Assembly: GCF_001949145.1 (NCBI RefSeq)
Contig: NW_019091362.1
Location: 8,728,517 to 8,792,516, forward strand
DNA length: 64,000 nucleotides
Source of the DNA: Acanthaster planci
Lineage: Eukaryota; Echinodermata; Asteroidea; Valvatida; Acanthasteridae
Direction of reading: 5' to 3'
Positions 27,401 through 40,400 of the stretch are shown here, piece by piece (position 1 is the stretch's first letter; each line of letters starts with the position of its first letter). Both the position numbers and the translations under genes were made by a program. The notes under the pieces were generated by a model, which saw only the letters and a program-made list of their open reading frames with translations, was not told where the DNA came from and made no database searches.

Positions 27401-30400
27401 TTGAGAGTAGTTTGCGCAGGATTTCAAGTCGTAGTCTTGATTAGCGAGCAGCAGATGGAAACTATACCATACACCACTGAGCCTGTCACGAACAAAACTG
27501 CTCTGCTCCTTTTGCATACAAGAATCATATTTCAGGCCGGATACCGTACCGGTAACTAATTACGCTATAAAACAAGCTGAAGTCAGGCCTCTTGTAATCT
27601 GACTAGTAAATTGGGTTGTATACTATAAGCAAGGGTTCCCGTGCACTAGTTAATAGGAATATATCACGTGCCGTCAGCCGTCCAGCACGTGCGCACACCT
27701 TTTTGCAACGGCTTTGAATATTATTTTACCGGTTGATTTGTTTCCGTTTATGTCTGTGAGGTCCTTTACGAACGAACTGATCATTATAATTCGAAACGGT
27801 TCTCAGCTGTTTTTCTTCTTCTATTAAGGCTTCTTCTTCAACACTGCGCAGGTTTACTATGGCAAACCAACAAACCTGGCCAGCAAAAGAAAAATAATTT
27901 TAAAAAAATCAAGTACAAACATGTAAAGTCTGCAACTACATGAAAAAATCCGGACGTGATTGCCACCTGCTCGAGGCAGCAATCTTTATCGGCCCTTTTG
28001 ATGAATATCCTCCCCACTCTGTACAGTGCATGGCTTCGGTCCACGAGGTGTCTACACATTTGCCCCTCAGTGTGCAATTTTATTTTCAGTCATATGAGAG
28101 AATAAAGACGTTAAAGGGAGCTTTTGCTATTAAAATTTTATGTTGGATGTGTGAAGTAATACATTGAAAACAGTAACAGAAGTAACTACGTGTAAATGCA
28201 CAGAATTATATTCCAAAGGAATTGTGGCGTTGCGCTAAATGTAATATTTATACGCAACGTAGGCCTACCTGTATGAACTTAATAAGTTCAACCAGTCGTG
28301 TTCCAGTTACGTACCCCTGATCGAACCAACCGGAAGTCTGCCCTAAAAACATTTGCCCTTAACGAGTAAATTAGCAACAGTGAACAGGCTATAAAACGCT
28401 GCAAAGTTTGCGTAATACGATACGTGAATAAAACACCCAATGATCTGATTGCCGTGTCGTCGATCACGCGCCACATTAATTTGTCGCAACGCACCACACG
28501 CGGCCACAGCGCAAAAATTGAGCATTGCAAACCAGAAGTGCGCCGTGAAACCGACCCCAAAGATTGGCAATGAATACAGTGTATAAGAATGAATTTATGA
28601 TAGAATGTCGCCCTGTGGAACGGATCATCTGTCAGCTCATGAAATTAATCTTACCACTGCACCACATTCATTATTATTTCTATACCGACTCATGCGTTTC
28701 TCGCAACACTCTTTTTGGATCCGCCATCTTTGATATCAGCCATGTCCGGAACAGGTCTATTTCTCTACGGCTACGGCAATTCACTGTTACGAGTTGCTGA
28801 TGATACCCAAAGCCGGTGGCACAAAATACTCAATCAAGAACCTTTCATAAGATGGTGGGCTACGAGGGATTTTGTAGATGTGCCGTAAACTGCAAACGAA
28901 ACGGGTGTTCCAACTACTAGGTGGATTTTCAAAGTTAAGTTTATAATTATGCGTTCAGTGAGACTTGGCCTCTGCAAGATTCTTTTGGCAGTCAAATAAA
29001 AAGAAATGCAACCAGTGTGATAAGCAAATTGGAAACGATTGCATGATTTGGCATTGTAAGTCTGGTTTCTATCCCATGTAGGCTACCAGCAAAGTCACGT
29101 TAAGTCGCATAGAGCCCCTGCTGGCTTCATTTTCATCTCCTTTGTGATGGTTCATTTTATGCATGATCTCATTTCAATCTGCAGTTTAATTTGTTTGGAA
29201 TTTAGGCAGGTTCCTCGTGTATCAGCCTCAAGCTGAAGTGCAGACAGCATGCAGTCACTGCACGATGCCTTTATAATATCCGTCTGCGTGAGATATAATA
29301 TGCGTGTTTTGGCGCAGGTGGCTTTGCCTCTCTGTTTCTATGCCCTTTATATTGTAGGTTTCATTTCATATTGGATTCTCTTGATTGGTGAAATAACCCC
29401 GAGTGCTGAGATGCTCCTGGGATCGATAGACGATGAATTGGCCGGGACGGCGCCGTGTGCATTGTCTACGAGATCTACTCCTATCATCGGGTATGATGGG
29501 GAGGTTGCCATGTCGAGAGGCGGTGATTAGACTAAGTGCAGACTAACACCGCTGCTTCTGACACTCCTCCCCAGGATCCGTTGTTCCCATTCACACATAT
29601 GTTCTCCCTTGTAAAGAATCTTGAATCGAAACCGAGGCAAACTCTACGAATATTTGAAGAATAAAAATGAGTAGGAATGTACATGTAAATGATTCTGCAG
29701 AGGAAAAAATCTTCTTGTTGAGCTGCGATGGACAAGTTTTTTTATTTAAGGGGAAAAGAAGGAGAAATGAATGGGAAAAGACGTCTAACTTATTCTCATT
29801 TTTGGACTGCTGCAAATATGTTTTTGAATGCGAGACAAAGGTCTTGTCTAAGTTATGCATGTACACGAGGCTGAAAGCTACAGGCTGGCAGCTGTAGCCA
29901 CGTCACATTATAGGCGTGGCTACTTTCTGGCGGCTTCAGCCTTGTCGCATACAGGCGTGGCTACTGGCTACACAGAGGCTTGGGTTGCGTGCAGTCGCAG
30001 CCGTTTGATTCAAACTCGGCCTGACCAATAAATTAGTCGGACACCCTGCCATTTTACAATATATATAACTTTAAAACGAATTCAGGAAACACGATTTAAA
30101 ATGAAACTGTCCTCTTTGGATGATGTGCTGATGGCCAAGGCAGTAAAGAGCATCTTGGCTGAACAGGTCATGTGATGTTATTAGGAATAATGCAGTGCCC
30201 TAAACCTAAACGTTTTTCATAAATAAACCACGCAACTGGACAAGACGCATCCCTAAGTCAACTTCACTCTCAATAAACATCTTGAACGGAAATAATTGCT
30301 GCGATTAAACCGATTATCAATTTCACATGCATAGTTCAGGCAAATTGGACAATTTTACTTCAGCTAAATTGAGATAGGCCTAATTTATATAAAATGTCAG

Positions 30401-31815
30401 GTGCAATAACATTACCCGAAACTTTTCCCCGCTGACATTTTTAACAGTAAAAAGGCATTTTCTAGGAGATGTTGCCGGTCATGTCCGAATGACTCACGCT
30501 AAACGCGATTTATTTGTTCACAACAATGGTATAACCGCCGAATAGTGCATCAGTCTGATGATAAAACTGTCGCTTTAAATGGCCACTCCTCATTCAAAAA
30601 CAGAGGGGAAATTCACCTGTTTTTTTTCTTTCTCGCAGACTGGTGTGGACTGCACTTGAAAGATCTATGAGCTGAATTTCCAAATGGGCAGGCGGTTCGT
30701 GTATTGCCTGAAGTTAATTGCATTGAATGTACGCGGTGAGGCCTAGGTCAGCTCTTTAAAATGACCTCCGTCAACCTAAATTTTCAAAGGAACAAATACT
30801 GTATAAAATTTGAAACTGCTTAAAGCACTGGTGGGTTTTGCCCCTCCCTGTTTGTGGGCTCAAACACATGTATACTGAGATCATGAAATGCAGTGGACGA
30901 TTATTATCCTCCGTGACCATGAGATTAGAAATTAACGTACAAGAGAAACCTACCGGAGGCCTTACGTCAAACACATTTCAAACTAAAGAACGAAAATTTA
31001 AACATAATGAGAATCTTATGTGGATTGGAATTCGCAACGAGCAAGGTACCCGTCGTTAAAAGAAATCGTATAAACCTGTTTTTGAGAAGTCTTCATCGAA
31101 TTCATTGCCACATCATAATTAAGACTGTCGGTTCAACGCATTGTGATTCTTATAACTTTCAATAACTCGTATATAACTCATAATAATCGGCACGTCAGGC
31201 CGCCTTCTGTAATCTTCCAACGCGTGAGAGTTTGAACGGGGCTTGAACAACGGTTTAGGGGGTTGACATTTTGCTCCCGAGGAATGTAGCTAATTGAACC
31301 ATCATCAGACAGTTTGGTGGGTTTTTTTTCACTCTAAAAGAGTGTACCATTTATGTCCGTGCCATATAACAATCGTTCCGGTTGTGTCTCCTAGACCTTC
31401 CGAAAAGCACCGAGAACGCCGGCATTATTCACATGCAGCAGATGTAGATTTCTGTTCACCAGGGTAAAAAAAATAATATTGATCAAGGGACTCAGGAAAA
31501 AGAAACAGATGCCGTGCCGCCAATTTCTGAAACCAATTTTGCAGAAGACCGTGGCCAAATACTGCGAGATCACCCTGCGGTCGAGTGAGAGCAATTTCCT
31601 CGGCCTATCTGGTTGTCCCAGGTGACAATTTCTTAACCGCAGTTTCGTCAGCCTGCTAGTGCAACCAACACAATAGTGAAGTGATCATTATATCCGCATC
31701 ATGTATCGTGCTTCTTTCTGCATTCCCATCAGCGCGAATTGATACTAAAGCAGTTTCACTGAAATTACAAAACAAAAATGGTAGTTGTTTCCCGTTCCAG
31801 TCGATATAAATTCAA

Positions 31816-31817
<2 letters not shown>
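24467..31817. other. About 7.3 kb with no supported gene
   Basis: It includes the longest gap-free open frame of the window (24779-25378 +, 199 codons), which has no recognisable domain and is also open on the other strand. A G-run cluster at 26148-26175, poly(A)/poly(T) runs near 27095 and 27181, and a short exon-like frame at 30086-30175 are the only structured features. Confidence 0.5.
26148..26175 (+). other. G-run cluster able to form a G-quadruplex
   Basis: Four runs of three or more G with short loops: GGGGGG, GGGGGG, GGG, GGG within 28 bases. It matches the usual intramolecular quadruplex pattern on the + strand. No nearby gene gives it a role. Confidence 0.6.
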
Positions 31818-31879
<62 letters not shown>

Positions 31880-31901
31880 NNNNNNNNNNNNNNNNNNNNN
31901 N

Positions 31902-31975
<74 letters not shown>
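31818..31975. repeat. (CT)n microsatellite interrupted by a 22-N gap
   Basis: Almost pure CT dinucleotides on both sides of N at 31880-31901, with one CTTT interruption just after the gap. The true length is unknown because the gap lies within the repeat. The Ser-Leu and Glu-Arg open frames here are artefacts of the repeat. Confidence 0.98.
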
Positions 31976-31979
<4 letters not shown>

Positions 31980-33699
31980 CTCTCAAGCCAGCTTGTATCT
32001 CCATTTACATTATTTCAGAAGCATCTGATAAGCAGGATTTACTTTCAGATGTCCAATTTCTGCAAAGCCAATTTAAAATTTTGTAATAAATCAGATTATG
32101 ACAAAAACAAGGGTTACGCGCTTTTGTAATTACAAAGTCGTACAACCGCGTCACATAGCTATTCTGTGATATATGAAATGCATTACCGACCCCTGGGTTA
32201 CCCAGAGCGCAGTCTCGCTGCATGTTAAAAGCCCGCCTCCGGCTGAGGGCTGAGACGATCCAACTCCTTTACCAATGTCCGGGACATGCTCCATTTTCAT
32301 TTGGCTAATTATCCCAAAGGACTATGGCAGACCGCTTTAGTTATGCTCTGATTATGGGGATCCATAGCCATTATCCCCTCTCAACGCCTATTATGAAATT
32401 GAAAATAGGTTGGCCAAGGAGCTCAAGCTCTCAAACGAAAATCGATTTCCACGGAGAGTGGCGTTTGGTCAAGAATTGATGGGTGGTGAGAGGTATACGA
32501 AGTCAAGTGGCTTCTGTACAAACTATCGGTTTTGGAGACTTTGACGTACATTCTTTTTCCGATAAACCAAAACAGCTGCGTACTGTCCGTCGTTGTCGAG
32601 AGTTGCCAGGGTTTGCCAAAACAACGTGAACCGAGAAAAGTCCGTCAATGCCATCACTGTAATTATCAAAATGAAACCAATAAACTCTATTTCTAGAAAA
32701 CACCCTAGCAAGCAACTTTTGCAGTTTCTAACAAACAAGACCGCTTAGCCAGTGGCCATGTATAATGGGATTTGAAACTGCTCTAAGAGGTCGACGTAAC
32801 AAGGTATAACGACATGACGATACGAACATTAAATTCATCTTTGATCAAATCCAGTGTCATTCGCGGTAGCATCTATATTGGAACGTATATGCAATCATTT
32901 TTTATCAGTTCAACACGCACGAAGCAAGCGGGCTAACAATAAGACTTCCATCATGCCAATCTCTTGCAATTGAACTTTGGTCAAGATGAGATCTAATTTC
33001 AATTAACGAAACGCCATGAGAATACTTGTGTCAAAATTGATTTAAATTCAACCCATCCCGAACCGTGACACTGTAGGCGAGCAAGTGCATGCAAATAGTA
33101 TCCGGTTGCTAAGCCGTGCTGGTCGTATTTTGAAATCCCTGTAGCTGACCGTATGATTATGACTTGGTGCTAAGGACCTGTGCTTCGAGGGAAGCATTCT
33201 CCACTGTCGTAATTACCTCTGCGCCCCACAACAGAAGAAACAGATCTGCGATCAAAACAGGCGCGGGAAAACCCTCCGAGCTTTTGCGCTTTTTCCCCTA
33301 ACAAGTTCCACATAATGAGATACCGTATAAATAAAGCCATCCCTGGCGACACGGAACAAAATGCTTGATGCCATTCCCATGGTGACATGGACATGTTTGG
33401 CCATCGCTGTCAGAAACAATTACACCCCTTCTCCAAAAAGGGCGACTGCTTTTCTTTCCAGTTCAGCTTGATGGTTGTACGAAGCGTTGGAACGGCTTTC
33501 GACATGCACCCACTTGTATGGCACGGACAAGTTAAAAATAAAAAAAAATAGTCTGGATGTTCCTCTGGGTATTTATACATCCTTGCATATCCACGAAGGG
33601 GAAAAGGGTCCTCTTCTACTTGCCTACTGCTTTGGTCGATATCCCAAGCCCCGTGCCTCCGAAAGCAGTGGCTCCACAATGATTTAGCACAAGTGAACT
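31976..33699. other. Region with no supported gene
   Basis: AT-rich sequence with short open frames only; no repeat or RNA gene recognised. Confidence 0.55.
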
Positions 33700-33852
33700 A
33701 ATTGGGAGACCGGGATGAGAAGCCATATAAACTGCGGAGGCACACGCTTGCAGACAGGCGGTACGCGCGCGTTGGCCGTGCATCTCTCCAACCAATATGG
33801 TGTTGGGACTTCACGCACGCTCACCTGTGTCAGAACGCGCAAATATGGCGTC
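33700..33852 (-). repeat. Dispersed repeat, copy B (inverted relative to copy A)
   Basis: The complement of this stretch carries the same ordered blocks as 4181-4357: GACGCCATA, ACACCATATTGG (ACACCCTATTGG in copy A), AACGCGCGCGTACC, CCGCAGT and ATGGCTTCT. Flanks outside these limits do not match, which defines the element. Open frames across both copies share ARVPPV-like residues but are not continuous protein. Confidence 0.75.
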
Positions 33853-34720
33853 ACTACTGATTTCAATATAATGGAGATCAATGGGTGTCACGCCAGTAAT
33901 GTTGTCTGTTAATAAACATTTTTTTATACAGGAGACTCTGAGAATTCAAAATAAATTCTAATTGAGCAAGTTTCTGGCCCTTCCAAAATGTGTTGATTCT
34001 CAATAAAAGCGCACCCTCGTTTCATTTCTGTACCTGCTCTTGAAATACGCTTCGTACATCACGTATATAGAATCTCGCTGTGACCTCACAAGTCCGACAC
34101 CATAACATGTTATGTAACATAAATCTTACGAAACTGCACCTATTTTACACACACAAATAAGTTTGCCGACTGACTGCTCGATCTCTCAGTAATATAAAAT
34201 TTCTCGCGGGTGACGAGTTATTCAATCGCATTTAATGACATGCGCAAAAATGATTCAGAATTATTTTTCGTTTTTCAGGGCTTCGAATAATAATTTCATA
34301 GACCTGTGCTTTACCGATGGAGCTCCACTTTAACTACAAGGATGGATCATAAGACTTTGACCCAAGTCTTTTTTTGGCTTTGGGCGAACAATTTTCTCGG
34401 CCTACTGAATCGATACATCACGAACCAGAAAACAACGAAATTATATCTCAGTTGCTAGCCGAAAAGGTGAAGCTGTGTGATTCATACGGTGTCAGATAAC
34501 ACGAATGAAAGTTAATAATTATTCTTTAATATTGGAGTTCATTACACTGACACCTTATAGCTACAGAAGAATGCCTTATCATATTGGAATATGGCATTCG
34601 GAGAAAATGCAGAAGTACCGCGAGCGAGCCGAGGCCATTGTAAAAGTCTTATACCGTGCACAAAGCACTTGCTCTTGTACAAGCAGTTTACAGGCTTCCT
34701 GTACAAGTACATCTAGTTTG

Positions 34721-34778
34721 GTTGGTACATGTACGTGTATGTTTACGTATGTGCATGTACATGTACATGTACATACGT
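34721..34778. repeat. ACATGT/ACGT-rich simple repeat
   Basis: Repeated TACATG and TACGTG hexamers ending in three perfect ACATGT units and an adjoining AGGCCTA word. The same pairing of ACATGTA with AGGCCTA recurs elsewhere (for example 3295-3310 and 40570-40590). Confidence 0.7.
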
Positions 34779-37333
34779 AGGCCTATGATTATCTGTGACC
34801 TTAGCGGGGGCGCGTTGATTTGTGGCGAAAACTCGCCGCCCAACATAATGGTACTTTATGAAGCGCTGGCGGGTCAGATCAGTGGTGGATCGCGGTCCAA
34901 TTGTACGAGGTTGCAGTGTGACAAACACCTAGCCGGCCCGAGGCTATGGGTCTTCTTTCCTCCTTTTCAAACTGGAAGAATCCGCCATGTTATTACTCGG
35001 TGGGTGTTGTGTGTTTTGCGAGCTCGTGGGATCCGTTGGCTGCCTCATCGCCAATAGATTCTTGATTCGCAGACGACGTTCATAATACTGGGTCGCGTCT
35101 GGACTGATGCACAAAACTTGTCGCATTCAATTAGGGTATACATTTGGGTCGGTCGTGGAATGTGCAGGGTTAGTGGGTGATAAAGGTGCAATTGGTTTGC
35201 CACAACTCTCACCCCAGGATGTGCAAGCATCTCATCTAACAGATTTGCGTCTGTCTGAGGCTAGCTTTATGGGTCAAACGATCTGTTCACCGATCAGAAT
35301 TTGGAAGCTTTTCCTCTGCTTGACATTGGAAAAGGTCCTTGGGCGGCTTTTGATCACATTTTTTTTCACGTCGAGCCAGGTACTTTTTACCACTTCATGG
35401 GACTCTAGTAGGCCTACACCTTACAAGTTACATCCTCGCTCGATTCAACGATCCTGACACAAAGAACGCGTGCGAGGCACATACGTACAATAACTCTGGA
35501 GAATAATACATGTACAGAAAATTATGTATCTTGCATGGCAACATAGCATGCACAAAATGCCTGCAATTCTACGGTGGACAAGAACAAAAATACTTGTCAA
35601 ATTACATCCATTGTGGGTTGGCTAATATAGTAATTTGATTTAGAGGCTGCGTCTTCTAGCATTGGACGGTACGAGGTCTTGCTTTTGAGGATGATAATTT
35701 GGAGATATGAAAATTATAATTGCTGCGATTCGAGCCGTACAGAGTAGTCTTAGTGTGAAATGCATGCACTGAGGCATGAGCGGCGGTGATCAATAGCTTG
35801 TTCATATAATTATGCATGATATGAGTAACCGAACACCATGTCTGTAATAAACGCATTCTGAGACCAGTTTCCACTATCTCGGGGACGAGTAATTTGAGCA
35901 GTTTTGCACAATGCTTTGTAAATGGCTGGGCTGTGTCACGTGCGTGTGACGTTGTTGCTTGAAGCCATGTCTCCATCTTTCCATCAGTGCAGGCCTACAG
36001 TGTGTACAATGTTTTTGAACAAGCTCTTACAGAGACTGGGCAATACTTCACATTCGAGGAAACATAATAATGCGTGAATTTATCAATCTAAACTAAGCAT
36101 ATTTACTCCCCTCCCTACTCGATGCTGCAGCTGGCAAAACACAATGACTGATGTAACTGTCCCCTGGGAACGAGCGTGTTCAACTCTTCATGTCATATTT
36201 CCACCCTTTGGGTAATTCTCTCGCTTGTCCGTCCCGTTCATTTCACGCCCAGTTGCACGGGCATGCCCAACCGAGCGAGGTCTGAAGCATGTTCAGTATG
36301 ATCCGTTGCCGCCTCAGCAGGCTGGACAGGAGGCACTTTGACGAGGTACTACACAAGTACTTCAATGGCCCAACTAGCCATGCCGGCTTCGAAGAAAACC
36401 CCGTGTGCGTGTGTGGAGTTGCACGACTGGACTCAACCACGATCCCTGATATCCTCTTGATTATCAAGATTATAATATTGCCATCGAGTGCTTTACTGTT
36501 TTATGTTTGGGGCAGTATAGCTCCATGAAGTAGTCTGATAACTTTTTTTTTTCTTGAAAAGGTGGCACCTTTATTTGTGCATGGAAAGCGACAGAGTACC
36601 AGTTGAACACGGCACAGTGGCACCTTACCCTGTCCCCGTCATACCCCTAACCCTATCCCTGAACCCAAAACTAAGCCTTTAACTATAGCCCTAAAGTTAC
36701 CCTAAACATCAGCGCATCCAGCTAGGGCATGTTACCTTTCGTTGATTTGTTTTCTAAGAAATGGAAACGCCAGCATTCGAGAAACGGCACTGCCGTTGGT
36801 GGCAGGTGTGGAGATTCTTTTACAGATGAAAAACATGGACAGTCGTTCGCCATACAGAAAAATCCCACTTCGTCCTCTTGACCCCTAGACTTGGATACGC
36901 CACTGTCTTTACCCTGCCAAATGTCCAAACGCACCGACCCTTAATTACCAACCAAATTCCGGAAACGGAAAACCAGAAATTCACCAATTAGCAACAAACA
37001 AGAACAAATCTATTTCCTCTAAGTACTTTGCACACAAAAACCTCACAGAGGGAAAAATACCTTTGAAATTTTCCTTCAGTGATGTTATTTTCTGCTACCT
37101 CTCACGAGTGCGTAGGTCTACATCACATGCCACACAAGGCGAACATTGTGTGACCTCTGAAGGCACTTCATTACACCCACAGCTCCCACTGAATAAGCAA
37201 ATACGTGTATGTAATGTACCGGGACACGCACACGTACATGTTTGTATGTGCTGTCACTGGCAGAATGGATCTATGTGTGCTGCATCCCTCACAATGGAAG
37301 GCGGGCTGATCTCTCTGATGTCACTTTATGATT

Positions 37334-37410
37334 CCATCGTAACGCGCACAGATCGCTATCACGGTGCGTGAAAAGACCAGAGCGTCGCGGGTTCTAATCC
37401 CGTCCGATGG
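37334..37410 (+). pseudogene. tRNA-like remnant (possible tRNA-derived SINE or pseudogene)
   Basis: A 77-base stretch whose ends CCATCG and CGATGG pair as an acceptor stem, with a T-arm of GCGGG-TTCTAAT-CCCGT just before the 3' end, close to the B-box GGTTCRANNCC. A weak 3-bp D-stem can be drawn. The anticodon region instead forms TCACG/CGTGA around a 3-base loop, so it cannot be a working tRNA. Confidence 0.25.
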
Positions 37411-40400
37411 CATGTATAAGTTTTGCTTTAATGTTAACACATTTTAGGTTAAGCTGTATGCAGCGAATGCGGTGCAGAATAAAATGCAAGAATACAAATG
37501 TTAATTTGCCTCTTTCAAGAAATTCCATCGCGATAAAAATTGTACATGATGATGATGACGATGATAACGACTTTTTTTGGCCTTCCTTTCACATGTTGGT
37601 GTACCACTGGGTGTTTCAATTTGCAGGCATACGTCAGAGCTATCCGGGAGCCTGGTAAAAAAGTATCTTCGCCTGTGTTTGATGAAAACTCAAACCAAAC
37701 TTGTGATAAATGAAAGGTCTGATCTGTCCCTTTCTTTCAACGAATGATAAACAGTGCAACTCACGGCAGATGTCTCTTCAGTACAAAATCCAATCGTCGT
37801 ACAGTGTACATGTACAGTGTATATACACCTGCAAAATAACGGGGAAGCAAAGTATATACGCGGAGGCACGGGAGAGATCATTGCGGGAAAGATTTTTCGA
37901 GCTTGAGACTTGCCTTTGCTTGGTACTATTGCGACGTCTCTCGCCGCTGCGGTAATCCCTGTGCACGCCTCCAAGATCGCATTTCTTGTCCGTTGACGTC
38001 CTGATAAATATATTTTGTCTGCCGAGGTACTAAACAAGTCCACAACACGGCGATGCAGACATATTGCAGAGTTTTATGATTTATTGCGCGCACATGGGTT
38101 TCTGAGAATGGCTGAGACTCTCTCGGCCTTGAATCCTTGTCAAGAGGTTACGAACGGAAATTTGTTGTCAATAGGGCTGACCAAGTACTGTACCGATGTG
38201 ACAGCCCTGGATCGATCCTCGGGGTGTTTTTAGAAGCCATATCTCCTTCAACTAAGTTTGGAGGTTCCTTGGAGTTTAGGAGAAAGTTTGGAGTTCACCT
38301 AAGTTCTTCCAAATACAAGTCGGGGACAGTGATGTCAATGAATATGCGTAGTTTACGCCATGAAAAACACGTGCTAGAAAATGTGACTGTGTGCAATTTT
38401 TTTTTCTGTGTGCAAAGTGTACAGTTTTCTATATTGCATAAGAATTAGAATACATAAGCAATAGGCTATTCAAATATTTCACGTCAGGTTTGGCAAACAT
38501 ATTACTACTAGTTCGTATAACTCTCTTTATCTCAATTTCCCCAAGGGAAAATTCTATTGTGTAACTGCTTCCAAGGCCACGGCTGCATTTGGCAGGCATC
38601 GCAAACGTATAAAACTCGTGATGTCGAGGAGGTCAGACGAAGATTTATGTGCAGCGAAATAATGAATACCCTGCACAAATGACAGCCTGAGCGTTTCGGG
38701 CATAAATCGAATCTGAATCGTAAATAACTGCAGTGCATTACATGTGTATAGTACATGTACATGTACATTCTCGTCCCTGAACACGCACCCACCCACACAA
38801 TATACACGCTCTGTTGACAACATACGGTCAATTCAACTTGCCACTACCTTTTCCCTGGTTCCCGTGTCAAAATTTGCCTAGTGCATGTAGTGTCATTTTA
38901 TGCCGAAGTATTCTCGACATTCGGAGCCGTGTTATATAGCTGTTTGTCAAATCTTCGGGGCTGCGCGTTAATGTGCAATTTCTCTTCATCACCAGCGGTC
39001 TTCATTAAAACAGCCGTAAGTTTGCACTGTTGAAACATAGGGTTTGTAGCTCTATATGGTTGAAACAACCACGATGCAGTGCAGTTTCCTAGCCCTGTTT
39101 AAACCATGGAGGGTATCCTTCCTCCATGATTACACAGACCTTTTGCACAGTAAAAGCGATACTTTTTAAAGGGCAACCAATGGGTATAGCACTTACCAGA
39201 CTGGCTGCGCATGTATCATCAGCCGAATGCTTTATATGAACACTTTGAACTATTTGAAATAAACAGTCTTCCAATTCACATGGAAAAGCGAAAGTGTGTT
39301 GTTTACCTCGGCCTACTCCGTGTTCCACTGTATTTTTACATGAAGGTCAAGAAATCTTGTGAGGGTAATAATGTATCCCCACATGCAGAGAACCACGTGC
39401 TGGCGCGCGTGCTGAAAATCAAGGCCAGATTTAACTCTCCAGCCCGCATAAGTCTTACTCTTTAAAGTTGGTATACATGTACATGTACATACATAAGACT
39501 TTCAAGCAATGGCGAAAATTCCTTTACTATCTCCGTTCTGCAACAAAGACCAAATTATGGTCGCAAAGAATCGTTCAACACTTCTATATTTATTTCAGCT
39601 ATTGTTCTGAAAAGAATAGTTGTGTCCAGTGGACTGTATAATGGTCTAATAAAACTGCGTGCGTCCACATAGGTATATGTAGTTATATGACCTTTTATGA
39701 TTCCAGTACGCACCTGTACAGCGGCCAGTGGCCAAATTCTCATGTAATGTAAACAATCTGCCCCGAATCCAGGACCATCATAAATCATCGTCTGCGCCCT
39801 TTGAGACACTGTCCGTTTAAGCAAATTATTGGGGAACTTAAGACGGTTAAATAGAAGTGTAATCCAATCAGCGTCTACAGAAGTGATTAGACAGCGACAC
39901 GTATCTGGCTCCTAGAGCAAACACATTGTCCGTTCCTTAAATTTGTTTTCGTTGCGTCACTTGTTGTTATCACAAATAATTTTTGGGACAGGTATACGGA
40001 GCGATTTTTGTTGTGCTTTCCGATTCTTTTTTGGGGGAAACATGAATGCCTGTCAACAGGCTTGATTTGACACTGCATAGACTTAATTTGAGTTTAATAT
40101 TCGAGAACACGCTAAGAGTTCTAGCTACAGTGGGATAATGTTCGGTATGACCTGCTCTGGCCGGATTCATCGGACAGATTACCCGCGACTCTCTGGCTGG
40201 ACGCGCAAATGAGTGCAGACCTCTATCGGTGTAGGGTGGCATTCCCTGGTATAACTGTCGGAACTGAAGTTTCATGTGAAAGACGGGTTAAACCTTGCTC
40301 ACGAGGAGCCAATAAAAAGTTACTTCAATCGGTATCCTGTCCCTTTTACTCCACTCTAACAACCGCAAAACACATCAAAGACTTGGGCGTCAGCCGTTTG

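Noticed and set aside
29249-29530. 93-codon open frame with one hydrophobic segment that could span a membrane
   Set aside because: Single hydrophobic stretches are common in AT-rich random frames; no signal peptide, family match or splice support.
31765-32129. Ser-Leu and Glu-Arg repeat proteins
   Set aside because: They are translations of the (CT)n microsatellite and its gap.
36640-36705. Telomere-like CCCTAA phrases
   Set aside because: The units are irregular (CCCCTAACCCTATCCCTGAA and similar) and do not form a regular TTAGGG array.
37690-38043. Basic open frames on the - strand as a possible GTPase C-terminus
   Set aside because: No G4/G5 motif precedes them and no acceptor in suitable phase was found; basic runs alone are not enough.
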